Positions 20,301 to 34,038 of a stretch of DNA of 64,000 nt are shown here, piece by piece. The first letter of the stretch is position 1. Each line of letters starts with the position of its first letter. A model generated the notes under the pieces. That model was not told the DNA's origin, made no database searches, and saw only the letters and a program-made list of their open reading frames with translations. The translations under genes and the position numbers were made by a program. The stretch covers positions 17,251,083 to 17,315,082 of the forward strand of contig NC_049991.1 of the NCBI RefSeq assembly GCF_000003815.2, written 5' to 3'. The DNA is from Branchiostoma floridae. Lineage: Eukaryota > Chordata > Leptocardii > Amphioxiformes > Branchiostomatidae.

Positions 20301-23300
20301 GGCCCTTCGGTCAAATGTAACAATGTCGGCTTGCTGGGGTGAGATTAATTACAATAGTGGAGATAATTACAAAGCTTTAAGCAGCGATTGGCTTGATAAG
20401 AAGTTTGAAATTCTCCCTTCTCAGTAGACGGTGATCGCCTGAGCGAACTAAGTTGGATTTTGTGACCTTTTTTTTATAATTATGATATGACGCACGGTAT
20501 AATAGTGTGATTTAATTAAAGGACAACGAAACATCCAAACCTTAAAAAATGTTCTAAACAAATGTATGAATGGATTTCCATTGAGCGACCTGTCAGCAGT
20601 CGAGGCTTTTAGTAGATCGCCGTGTTTCTTAGCTTTTGTGGTGAGTGCACTTTTTCGCCAAGATTATCACTGGCAAAAAATAACATATGATCAAAATTGC
20701 AAAATTAAATTAACGTCAGACATAAGTAACAACAATAAATAACAACTAACACATTGAAAACGTTCATCCTTCGCTTCTGTCATTGTACACTGTGAAAACG
20801 GCGCTTGAGTTGTGACTGTCAAAACACGCGGCAACAAAAAAGTAAGGCCACCATTCCGCTTGGACGGTGCTCTCGCTGTGATGGCAATTTTTGCCGATCG
20901 CGGTGACAGCGCGGTGGGATCGCAAAGGTTACCATGGGAGCGCGGTAGGAGTGTCATCGTCACCTACCAAGATCATATGCACCAAGGTGATGGTATGGAA
21001 CCGGGTCATACCATCGCCGTGAGAGCGTCGAGGTTGGCGATGCAATGATTCGTGCCATGAGAGCGCCGTGAGAGTGCCAAGAGAGCGCTCAGCTATTGAT
21101 TTAGGGAATATGGACGTTCTTGATATCCTACGAGTATATAGTCATCTTGAAGTTGTACGGTCAAAGCTTACAGCAAATGCCATTGTGATATGGAATGGAT
21201 GGAATAGAAAAACTGCAACCCAGAATTTTTTCAAATGCTTTTCTTTTTACAGTGTCAATGCCCGCCTGAGTCTACCGGTGATCATCATTGTAGTTCTTGG
21301 GTTACATGCCAAAATTTCGTGGCAACAAAGTAAGAAAGCTTTTCAGAATTCCAGCATACACCGACTGCTTCATAGTTGTTGTTTTTTCGTTATACAATCT
21401 GAGAACGGATTTGCAATAAATGCAAAAAAATTATAGGATATTATTAAAACAAGTCACAAACATCAAACGTTGATGTCAAAATAGCGAACTGGTGTCCAAC
21501 AGTCGAAACAATCAGCTGACAAATTGCACTATCTACGTTAAGCGGTTTCCTGTGTAGGTCAGAAAAGTTCCACTATAGTTATTCACACGCCGTGGTTTAG
21601 CGCCTCTGAGCTTGAGACGAATAAAGTTTGTTTATTTTCATTAGTAAGGTCCGAAGACCACAAACGGTAAACTTTTGTAAGGACAACGGTGGAATGAATT
21701 TCTGACGCCATTTTAGTGTAGAAGTTAATTTGCAAGTTCGTGCCCGAGGGCTAATTTCAAGTACATGGTATAAACATACGGTAGATATACAAGTGACAAT
21801 GGGCAGTTATGAACAGTATTCTTCTCTAATTTAGTACCTTCAAATTAAGTTGAAATGACATTACAGGCAGACCTCTCATTGATAGCAAAAAGAGAAGCAG
21901 CTAAATCCGCCAAGTAACATTGTTGCCTATTTCTACAGGTATCCGGCTCGTTGATGGATCGGGTGGACATGAGGGGAGGGTAGAAATTTTAAGAAATGGA
22001 GAATGGGGGACCATATGTGACGACAGTTGGAATCTACCTGACGCCGTCGTGGCTTGCCGTCAGTTGGGGCTCCCCGGCGCCGTGCAGGCAACACATGCTG
22101 CTCATTTCGGCCAGGGGACCGGACCGATCTGGATGACGGAGGTATTATGCACCGGAACTGAGTTGAGTCTGCCCAGCTGTGATTTCACCGGACCTAATGA
22201 ATGTGGACACAATGAAGATGCTGGCGTTGTCTGTGTCGGTGAGTGAGCATAAATTGTGGCCAATGCAGTAAATCTACTCTTTCTTTCCTCCTAATAGGTG
22301 GCGCGAAGTTTTCGACACAACATCTCTGAGGTCTTAACACTGAAAATAAATGCAAAATAAACTTTGGAATAATTTTTTTCGTAGAGGTCACCAAGCTTTA
22401 ATGTAAGAGGCAGATGGCCTCCCTTTAACTTGGTTGTATTTTTAATGTATTTTATGTGTTTTATGTACAGTATTGAAATCGTTTAGAAATCTGTCAAATT
22501 TCCTCCTCTGATAGTAACTGATTGGTATCTTGATTAAATACTTTATATTCTGTCGGTTGGTCTGTCGGTTGCTTACTTGCTTGTTTTTTGCCGGGGCGCC
22601 GCAGGCGCCCGGCTTTGTCCCCGGTTTAATGGTTCGTCCTTGGATGGGTCTGCTATGGTCGCAAAATGTACCGTGCGTTTTTACGACAATTCTCAGCCCT
22701 TCTCAGCCCTTCAAATAAACGCAATGTACCGTGCGTTTTTACGACAATTCTCAGCCCTTCTTAGCCCTTCAAATAAACGTTGTAAGAATACTGTTTATCC
22801 ATGACCTCTACTCGTACAGAAAACATTGCAGCGCTCATTAGCAAAGTCTAGGAAAGGAAAATGTTTCTTGATTTGCAGTAAAACACTGGTCATGTAACAT
22901 TTGAGGAGTTGTCGTTAAATCGCACGGTTCATTTTGCGATAGCGTTGACGGGTCCGGGTATTTAGCGGAATAACCCGGAATAACCCGGAATAACCCGGAA
23001 TAACCTTAATAAAGGATGAAAGCTACCGAAATACAGTGTGCTTTGATAAGTTAAGATCGCAGAATGCAATATTTTGGCATAAAATAATGTATATATGGCC
23101 ATGGGAACAAGAAATATTACGGTTATTCCGGGTTATTCCGGGTCATTTCGGGTTATTCCGGTAAATACCCTCACGGGCGTTGACGGTGCGGAGGAGGTGA
23201 GATTTTTATCGTACAGAAATTGGTACAGTTTGTAAAGTTATCTTTCTGGAATTCGGATGTATTAAAATATAACATTACATTCTAAGGCGTAGTGTCATGT

Positions 23301-26300
23301 GAGTAAAATGAGCACGACATTTGACGAAAGATTTTGTGGAGGGTATACAGTCAAGTTTATTGTGCAACGATTGGAACAGTTTACGTGCGGGTGGGAGGGG
23401 GGCGTGCGTCTATATATGCAGCTGCAGGAGGTCCTGCAGGACATTTTCGATCGTAAGAGTAACGTACAATTTGAAAAGATAGTGATCATGAATTCGGACA
23501 CATTGAAACATATTTCCAAGGAACGGTATATAGTTTTTTTAGTAAAACCAGTGTGTGGGGATTGACGAGAATTTAGATAGTTTAATGGTGCACTGTGCTT
23601 GAGCCGATGCGAGGCATTATGCAGGGCATTTTTGATTGTAAAAATATCGTACAAGTTGAAAAGATGGATCGGATTCTAATACATTAAAACATACATTTCC
23701 AAAGAATAGTAGAAAACAACGGATTGTAGCTAACTGTTAAACAATCAGCAAAGCAGTTGGCAAGATGTCACACCTGAACTTTTGTAGATTTTTGCTTTTT
23801 GTTGGTACTAGTAAGATGTTATGTGATCAAGACAATATTTTCTTTCTGTTTCAGTGACGCCTTAGACTGTTCTCTGCTATATATACAAGTGACACAGTAA
23901 TATACAGAAACTTACAGCTAGCAAAAGTCTGTACTCAATAAGATTTTACACAGTACACATTTATACTTCTTCTGCTGAAATCTACGCATTACATTTTGCA
24001 TCCAACCAAAGAGGTTTGAAAGAGAGTCCTTGATCCAACCAAATTAGACCTTGAGACCTATTAACAGATCATTGATCACTGTGCATTTTGCACATACCAG
24101 ACTCAATCGTGCCACTGAGCACTGCATTTTGCACACACCAGACCAATTGTGCCACTGAGCACTGTGCATTTTGCACACACCAGACCTATCGTGCCATTGA
24201 GCACTGTGCATTTTGCACACACCAGACCTATCGTGCCATTGAGCACTGTGCATTTTGCACACACCAGACCAATCGTGCCATTGAGCACTGTGCATTTTGC
24301 ACACACCAGACCAATCGTGCCATTGAGCACTGTGCATTTTGCACACACCAGACTCAATCGTGCCACTGAGCACTGTGCATTGTGCAAATAAAGTCAAGCA
24401 AAGAACACATATATTGTGAACAATGTGTGAATCTATTTTATCGGGAAAATACCACCAAGGTGACATCATTTTCAGTGGAGATAATAGAGGCAAACAATGC
24501 ACTGCAAATGCTTTAATGGCAGTTGTTAACCACAGTACTTGCAGACAAGCAATTACCTGGACAAGTACAGACCTTGATGGTGTACTTTTTCAAGGAGATG
24601 CACTATACACCTACATAAAACCATCACTAAGATCTGGTGTGGAGTTCCTCTCCGTTGATGATATTCCAGACTATTTGCAACTTTACAACAATACTGTACG
24701 TGTATCAATAAAAGAGTCTTACACTGGAGACATATTTGCCACAGAAGCAGTCTATCCTTATTACACCTTAAAGAAAGCCCTAGAAGCAGCATTTGCTGAA
24801 TCCAACACTTGTCTTTTCATAACAGCACATGGAATAACTGGTTCAACAGTAGCATTGTTGCACGCTGATAACAAGTATTTTGTTTATGACTCACATGCCA
24901 GAAGTCCCATAACAGCATTGCCAGATAGCCATGGCACTTCTACTTTAAGCATGCACAGTTCAAACAGCAATCTAGTTTCATTCTTGCAACAACTTAACTG
25001 GAACACAACATGCAATTTTGAGGTTGTCCCAGTACAAGCAGAAAATGTTTTCTTATCAGTTGAACCTACTGGTATACACATTATCAATCTGACTAGCAAT
25101 GTTTCTTCTATGATTGAGTCAGAAAACTGCTTTCAAGTTCAACAACAACACACATACACCTTGGTTAAACCAGAGTTTGTATCTACGAAAGAGAACCTAC
25201 AACAACCAAACACAGCATTTCCATTTGCACCACATTGTAACCAAAGTACTGGGAAAAACATTGTGCCATGCACCACAAGCAAACATCCAAGTGCTATGCC
25301 AGAGAACAGGAATGAAGGCCTCTTGAATCAATTAGTAATGTCACCAAATGCAGCATCAAATTTAAATGATAAAAAAGTGCAAGGTCTTGCAATCCAAAGC
25401 GCAATATGCAAGGACAAACAAGAAAAACAAACCTATCAACAGAAGACAGAGAGTCTTGCAGAACAAAGAACATCATACAAAGCAAAGAAAGCAAATGAGA
25501 CCTGTGAGCAAAAAGCAGCACAGCAAAGAGCATCATATAAAGCAAAACGAGCAAATGAGACCCCTGAGGAAAAAGATGAAAGACTTGCAAAACGAAGAAC
25601 ATCATACAAAGCAAAACAAGCAAATGAGACCCGTGAGCAAAAAGATGAAAGACTTGCAAAACGAAGAGCTTCATACAAAGCAAAACAGGCAGATGAGACA
25701 ACTGAGCAAAAAGCAGATAGACTTGCACAGGAAAGAGCAAAACGAGCAAATGAGACCCCTGAGCAAAAAGACGATAGACTTGCAAAACGAAGAGCATCAT
25801 ACAAAGCAAAACAAGCAAATGAGACCCCTGAGCAAAAAGCCGAAAGACTTGCAAAACAAAGGACATCACGCAAAGCTAGCAAAGCAAAAAGAGCTGAACA
25901 AGAATCTTCACAAGAAAAAACGCAACGACAGAGGAAAAACTGTGATAGAGTGAGAAAAACATTGGCTACAAAATATGTTAGAGAACATAGCATAGACTAT
26001 ACCAGTGAACAATACAAATCAGACTTTCCTGCATTTCATTGCTATATAAAACAGCAGCCAAAGTACTACTGTAGCATATGTAGACAATTGTTATTTCATG
26101 ACCAAGTGCGAAACTGCAACAATGCTGTCATAGACAAAATAGTCAATGATATTTCTGGTCAACATCATCTCTGTTCAAAGTGTTTGATTTGTCTTGAAAA
26201 AGACAAACCCATACCCAATGCTTGGACTAACAATATGGATCCAGGTGACATTCCATCATGCCTGAAACAACTCAGTAGAATGGAAACAAGACTTGTCAGT

Positions 26301-29300
26301 TTGAAATACACCTTCATCAAGTTAATTGTATTACCAGGTGGACAATTTGGTGAACAAGGTCAAGCCATAAGTTTCCCTACCAACATTGAAACTACTTGCC
26401 AACTGTTACCACATAGCCAAGATACAGCTGGGCTAGTAATAGTACACCCTTGTCAGACAAATGAAAGTAAAACACAAAGAACAGACCCACAACACATTGT
26501 ACGATTTTCCAAAATGCATGAAGCTCTTACATGGCTGGTAACGCATAATCATCTATATTCACATGTGAACATAGCTACCTTTGAAAACTGGGTAAAAAAG
26601 TCAAGTGAATTCAATCCAATGATCACAGACGCCAATGAACCAGACTTCTCAAGTGCACCTTCTACTGTCCAAGAACTCTCAGCTTTTCCCTGTAACTACA
26701 TTAATCCAAATGTCCAGTTACAATCTCTGTTGCAGAATGTAACAGACAATGTCCCAGTGATATCACTACCACGTGAAACATCACCACCACAAAGCATATT
26801 TAAAGAGACTGATCTTGAGGAACACTGTTTTCCACAGTTATACCCATATGGTAAAAATGGCTTCAAACAGACGCGTGATGTACAACTAACAGACTTACAG
26901 TACTTCCAATCACGTTTGCTCAATATCAATGATTGCTGGAGAAAAAACATCCCATGGCTCTTCTTTGCCTTGAACTCGTATGAAATCAAGAAATTGTACA
27001 GTCAGATATCCATTGTATGTAGAATGCAAAAGCAGAGTAATGTTAGATCACAATCCATAGCACAGCCACTAACAGCAGGCGATCTGCATCATGAAATTGA
27101 TCAACATGTTGAAAGCACATCATACACTTTTATGAAGAATATACGTGGAACAGCAGCTTACTTCAAGGACCAACTGCTAAACTTGCTAGCAAAAATAAAC
27201 ACTATTGGACCACCAACATGGTTTGTCACTGTGTCTGCTAATGATTTAAACTGGCCAGAATTGTTCATGACCCTGAATCCTGACCTGACCTATGAAGAAG
27301 CTAAAGCATTACCACAACAAGACAAATGGAACCTAATGAGATCAGACCCTGTCATGTGTGCGATACACTTTAATAGACGCACTGATGCACTTCTACGCTT
27401 CATACTGAAGAGTCCACAACATCCCATTGGTAGAATCAAAGATCACTGGATTCGTGTGGAATTCCAATTAAGAGGTTCTCCACAGTGAAATTTCTGTCAC
27501 GAAGAAAGAACGACAATGCACATCCGGGACCTCTTCCCGCCTTTGGCTGTGGTCTCGCACCGGAGTTTCTTTTACGATTTTTATATCCGGCACACAGCGC
27601 ACACAAGGGATACAATTCCGCCCACAAAAGTACGCCGGAAAATCCAATTATACCAGTGAACAAAGGTTTCCAGCCAACTTCCCATAGATTTTAGATATAA
27701 ACTTCTAGTTTAATAATGATGCACATTTTACTGGAACACAACATGAAATTTTGAGGTAGTCCTTCCAAATGCGCCCCGGCCAGCTTTTTTTAAAAGCTTT
27801 CTTGTTTTATGTTACTGTGATAGATAGTTGACCTCCCACTTGGCCTTTTTTACTCTTCAAATAGCATATTTTACTGACATTTTGGTATAAAGAAGGCCAG
27901 GTCTGTCTTCCTTTCATTGATACTTACGATCACCACCGATTTCTCGATTCGTATAACAAACTTAACGTCTCTCTTGTCAAACACCTTGTCTGGACAGTTA
28001 CAATAGCTGTACGTGGAAGAATATTTCTTGAATATTTGGTTCCGCACAAGGCTGAGGAAACGGAGATATCGATGACGATGGCTGGGGCTCATGGAACATA
28101 TCTAGAATTACTTATTAATTTTCCTTTTTCTCATTTAGAGGGCTGCGGGACTGGTCCGCCGAGCTACTCATGTATCACCACAACGTGCAACTCCGCGGCT
28201 CCTTACAACAATGGAGATACCTGCAGTTACCAGTGCGCCCGCGGTTGTACTGGACTAGTAAGCACCTTCGTGACATGCAATAACGGAATATGGGACGGCA
28301 CGGTCCCACGCTGCGGTAAGAGAACATAACTGAATACTCTTTATTTGCAATATTTTCTGTATGTCTGAGAAGCTAACACAGTTACCATTGGCTGTTGCCA
28401 GTATTGTAACGTCTCGCTGACATTGTATGTTACTTGAGCGCGCTTATAATAAAAAAAAAGGAATGTGCCGACAGCCCCTGTCCCACCCCGAAAAAATGCA
28501 TAACTTGCCTAAGGCCACACCAATTTAATTTCTTGGTTCACGGATTTTTTCATGAAAAATATGGAGCGAAAGGGCGAAATAAAAATAAAAATTGTAAAAT
28601 GGTTGGGATAAAGGCAACGGCTAATCCAAAACATAAAGAAAAAAAGTTTTCAGCTTGGAAAAAGTACAAAAACACTATTATTGTACAGTAACAGCACCTG
28701 TACCCACACTTTAAGGAGCTTATGATATAAAGGCCAATTTGCTACACCAGAAAGTTGATGAATGGTTTCATTAATGGTGAAAACTTGCTGAGTGGTAATT
28801 TTTTTTTTTTTCAAAAAATAGGAGCGAGCGAATCCGTGAACCAAGAAATTAAATTGATGTGGCCTAAGCTTGACTCTAATACATTTACATACAGGCTGCA
28901 TTAGGTTAATAGAATTACACCAGAAAACGTGTTTGTCGAAAGGTGAAACTATGTATGTATGTATATGTATGATAGAGGGACATGGATCCTACGAATATAA
29001 TTGTAGTCTACAGTTGGATATGCTAAACATAAAGGCCTTTTCTCTGATTGGCTGACAGCTGGTTTGTGGCGACGCCCACAGTAACCGCAACTTCAGAAAG
29101 CAGAGGTGGAACAAGATGAGTTTTGAGACGACTTTGGTCCCCTCTGCGTAGGAGAGTGGTATATTATAAAAGATGACAGGAGTGCAAATAGATATTGGCC
29201 GTGGCAATTGCCATAGTCACATGTGTATGTTGTACAAGAGGTCTAAGGTTGACCGATCCTTCCCCTTCTGTTTTACTCCAACAGAACCAATATTTGAAGA

Positions 29301-30859
29301 ATGTCCTCCTCCGCCAGACATCGACTGTACAATCAGGACCGGCTGCAGCGGCCCCTACACCGAGGGTGAGATCTGCACCTACACCTGCAACGACACGTGC
29401 ATAGGAACGCATACTGCCATGACGTGCCGCGGGGGTCGATGGGAGCGCCAGGCCGACTGGGGCGGTTGCTCTCCAAGTACGTTAACACATACATAGGATC
29501 CCTACAGATAATTTGATATTCTTACACGTCTTTTAGTACATCCAAACAAACTATATACTCTACTGCGTTAGATGGATAAATAGGTGCAAATATATAGGTG
29601 TGATCTATTTTAATGAAATCTGAGTTCTCATTTGGTATAGTACGCACATGATCCTCCATGTACGCTGACATCACACAAACGTGCGGATCATTAATATTGA
29701 CATTTATAAGTGAAGTACTAGAACGCACAGGGCGGGTTGAGCGAGTACTTTTTATCTTTAAGTTTTACCCGAGCCTAAAAATGCACAAAAGGTAAAAGCA
29801 AACTACTTGAAATTCAAGTATGATTTGTTTGGATGTGACATCTTTCACTGTAGCCCGGAGTCTCAGGTCGTAAAAAAGTACATTATCCATTCAGTTAGGC
29901 CCCTTTTCCATTGGACGGCGATTGCACTGCGTTCTCACTGCGACCATAAACCGTTAATGGGTGTTTGTAACTCTCGACTTCATATTGGGCATATCACAAC
30001 AAAACACAGAGCACAAACGCCAAAATATAGTTACTCAAGCAACTGGATATGGATCGTTCCCTCCATATCCAGTTGCTTGAGTAACAACTTTTGGCGTATC
30101 TTATTACCTTATAACCTACATCGACGTACAAAGCACAATTTTTTCTGCAATTACTTTTCTACTACTCATTGAGCGATCTATCAAATTTTGGGTCGCAGAG
30201 AGAGCGCGGCGTCCTAGTGGAAAATGGGTATCTTAGTTCTCCCGCGGCCCGCCGTTACAATGCACGCCAAAACCTGCAGAACTCTTTTACTGATATTACT
30301 TCTATACAATGAACACAATAGTACTTCATACGGGATGCGACGCTCTTCCACCAACCTTCACGTGCGCGTCCGTGTCCTGCACGGGTACAAACCACGGGGA
30401 CGTCTGCACCTACGTGTGTGATCGTGGCTGTACCGGAACACCCAGCACCATGACCAGGACCTGCACCGACGGTGTTTGGGGTGGACCGGCATGGAACGGT
30501 TGTCTACCTTGTATGTGAACTGAAATTACTATTACCGACAGAACTACCAATGATATCATTATACATGTATGTCGACGAAGCAGCAGATAATAAGATACGC
30601 CAAAAAGCAGTTACTCAAGCAACTGGATATGTATTTGGAAACGGTCAGACTTTTCAAAAATTATATACAGTTGCTTGAGTAACTGCATATTGGCGATATG
30701 ATCACATGCATCACGAGTCGTTTTTATTTGCATAGAAACAATGATAGAACTTTATCTAGACTAAGAAAGTACTCTTACAAGCTTTCAGTGAGCAAGATCT
30801 ATACAAACACATACACTCACGAACACACACACACAGATAATATACAAACACACACACAA

Positions 30860-30904
<45 letters not shown>

Positions 30905-33900
30905 TACACAAACGCACACACACAATTAAAGCACACACACACGCGTCATAGACAGCTGTATAGACGTCACCTATGGTGTTGATTGATGATACTCTGTTTT
31001 CGTTGAATATCGTAATAGTGTAAGTTTTTCTAGGGGACAGCTGCAGTGTACAAAAGAGTCAACCAAAACTCTTCCCTTCTCATTTACTCCAACAGCTTGC
31101 GGTGATCCACCAGACTTCGATTGTACAACCCGTTCCGGTTGCAGCGCCCCCTACGTCGCTGGTGAGATCTGCACCTACAACTGTAACCGAACGTGTGAGG
31201 GATCCCCCAGCACCATGACCAGGATCTGCCGTGAGGGTCGATGGCAGGGTCCAGACTGGGCCGGTTGCTCAGAAAGTAAGTTAACAACACACATGTATAG
31301 ATCATTTGACATTTTCCAGTAAATTACAGTTTAAGAGAAATGAGAAATGGTTTGTTAGATTAAAAACTGTTGCAGCCTAAAGGCCCCCTCTCACTAGACT
31401 CGCGTCACGCTTGCGTCGCTTCGGGGTTCGTTCACTGTGTCACTGTTGTGTTATTTTCGCCGATGTTCTGTTGCGCTCATACTTACTTGCGTCACTGTTG
31501 CGTTTCTAGACTAAATGAACAGGTTATCGGAAGTCGCAGTGTTGTCAATGTATGAAAAATCACTGTAAAATGATGAAAATGCCTCAAAATGATATTTATA
31601 ATGAAATACTTTCCCTTGTGATAATGCATAATATGTTACTTATGTTATATGATAACCTTGAAAGACTTTTACAGTAAAAGAAGTGACCCAAATGAATGGA
31701 CACGAACCATATACCAGATTTGACTCCATCGCTTATGTGTTTTGCAACAAGTATGTGTAATGGTGTGTGTTTATAGGTTTATTGAACAATTTTCAACTTT
31801 CACAAATAAAAAAAAAATCTAGATCTTGATGTTTCCTACGTTTTAATAGGAAATAGACAAAATATAACCTTGACACTGTTGAAGGCATGTTGGCGTCACT
31901 GTTGTGTCACTGTTGTGTTTCTCTTGGGTCACTGTTGTAACTTGTAACTGAATCAAAAAACCGCTGTAAAATGATATCCAAAATGTATCCAAAATAGCTT
32001 TTCAATAATAAAAGGATGTTTACTTTTGATACCTGGTGCAAAGTAGACAAAATATAACATTGATAATGTTGAAGTCATGTTGGCGTCACTATTGTGTCAC
32101 TGTTGTGTTACTCTTGGGTCACTGTTGTGTCACTCTTGGGTCACTGTTGGGGCATCTTGCCACTTGCGTTATTTTTTAACTTTCAAAGACAACATCTGTT
32201 TACTCTATCTGAACCCACAAACACACGTAAGTACGATAGGTGTGAACGATAGGTATGAACGTAACATATTTCCCTGACCATTACCGTGAGTTTTGCCTTG
32301 ATTTGATTGGCTGTGGAGTATATAGGTGTGTGCATTGGGATGTTATCTGCCAACTTGAGATAGAGCTCAGTCTGTCAAATGTGTTTATTGAATAGAAGGT
32401 GTCATCAGTGATGCAATATCATAATCAATGACAAGTTGTCACTTGACAAACCTCTACAGTTTGCTTACATTTTAAATGGTTATTCATTTTCAATGGCAAA
32501 TGATGAATGGAGACTATCCCAAAATGTACAGAGAGGGCCTAGGGGGATAGTTAGGGCACGTGGCACTGAAATGCCTACCACATATTCATCTTTTCCAGTT
32601 CCTTCAGGTGGCTGTGATACTGGTCCCCCAAGCTACCCGCCGTGCATCGATGTAATATGCTTCAACCCGGGTCCCTACAACAATGGGGACACCTGCGCCT
32701 ACACGTGCGCCCGTAATTGTACAGGGTACGTCAGCACCATCGTGACATGCAGGGACGGAATTTGGGACGGCATAGTTCCCCGTTGTGGTAAGTTACATGT
32801 AGAATATGATTAACGCACACCTTCTTTTGACATGATTGTCCTACATGTTGGACAAGTTCACACAGTGTAACCCAGTTACTAATATTTGGTGCTAGTATGC
32901 ATATGGTCATCTACTTCAATGGACTCTTGATGATGCAATGTGCGCTTGAAATGGCGTGTAGTATGTACGAAGAAAAATGAAACAAATACGCATTGCCCAA
33001 ACAATACTTTTTAAGCTTAACTCTGATGTATTATGTTAAACTTGACATTAATGTGACATACAGTTTGCTTTGATCGTGATTTCATTGTGACAAATTATTA
33101 GACCACTTTTATTGTATATTCTCGTATGATAGGAGGACATGAAGTCTTTTTTTCGTTGTCCAGTGTCTTATTGCGTCAAATGTACACATTGCTGTTGCCT
33201 ACGTATACTTTGTAATGTTCACGCTTGCGGTCGATGTGTAACTCTTTATGTTAAAAAGGTTAATAACCCGCCCGAGGTGTATATGACGTCATGAAGCCTG
33301 GTCATTTGACATTGTTCCGTAAACTTACCTTCTGATTTAATCCGGTGATAATTATACATTTCTATTGGATAACAAATACCGACACTAATGATTAGCCTCA
33401 CTAGATTGAAACATATGAAAACTTATGCTAGCCATTATTGCTGTAGTAATTAAGAAGTTAAGTTTTACCCTATAACTTTATTTTGTACTTTGTATAATAG
33501 TTTCTATCATATATTGTACTTGTAATAAAGTTCAAAGTTCAGTCATTATACAGAAGTGTTTAATGAATGTCATCGTTCTTGTTTCTGAAACTACTAGAAC
33601 CATTGACCTGTCGTGATCCACCGCCGGACTTCGACTGCACAACTATGACCGGTTGCAGCGCCCCCTACACCGACGGCGAGACCTGCACCTACAGGTGCAA
33701 CGACACTTGTACAGGTTCGCCCAGCATCATGACCAGGACATGCCGGGACGGAGTATGGCAGGGCGACCGCTGGGAAGGATGTCATAAAAGTGCGTAAATC
33801 CAAATCATTTTGAAAACCAAATAAAGACAATAGAAATTTTGATTTAGGCTCTCTTAAGTGGCACAGAATTGTATCCATAACGGCATGTATACTGCGTCTG

Positions 33901-33988
33901 GAAGCCTTAAGAATTTAGGAAAATCCTTAATTTTATCCTTAAGAAAAAATGTCAACGTCTTGTACAACTACTGCCTGCCAGTTCATTC

Positions 33989-34038
<50 letters not shown>

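Noticed and set aside
24044-24502. 152-residue minus-strand frame with [14 protein letters not shown] repeats
   Set aside because: It is an artefact of the 42-bp minisatellite, whose length keeps every frame open.
25294-25993. Minus-strand and shifted frames of 185-195 residues inside the Helitron
   Set aside because: They mirror the basic repeat region of the real frame and show no independent features.
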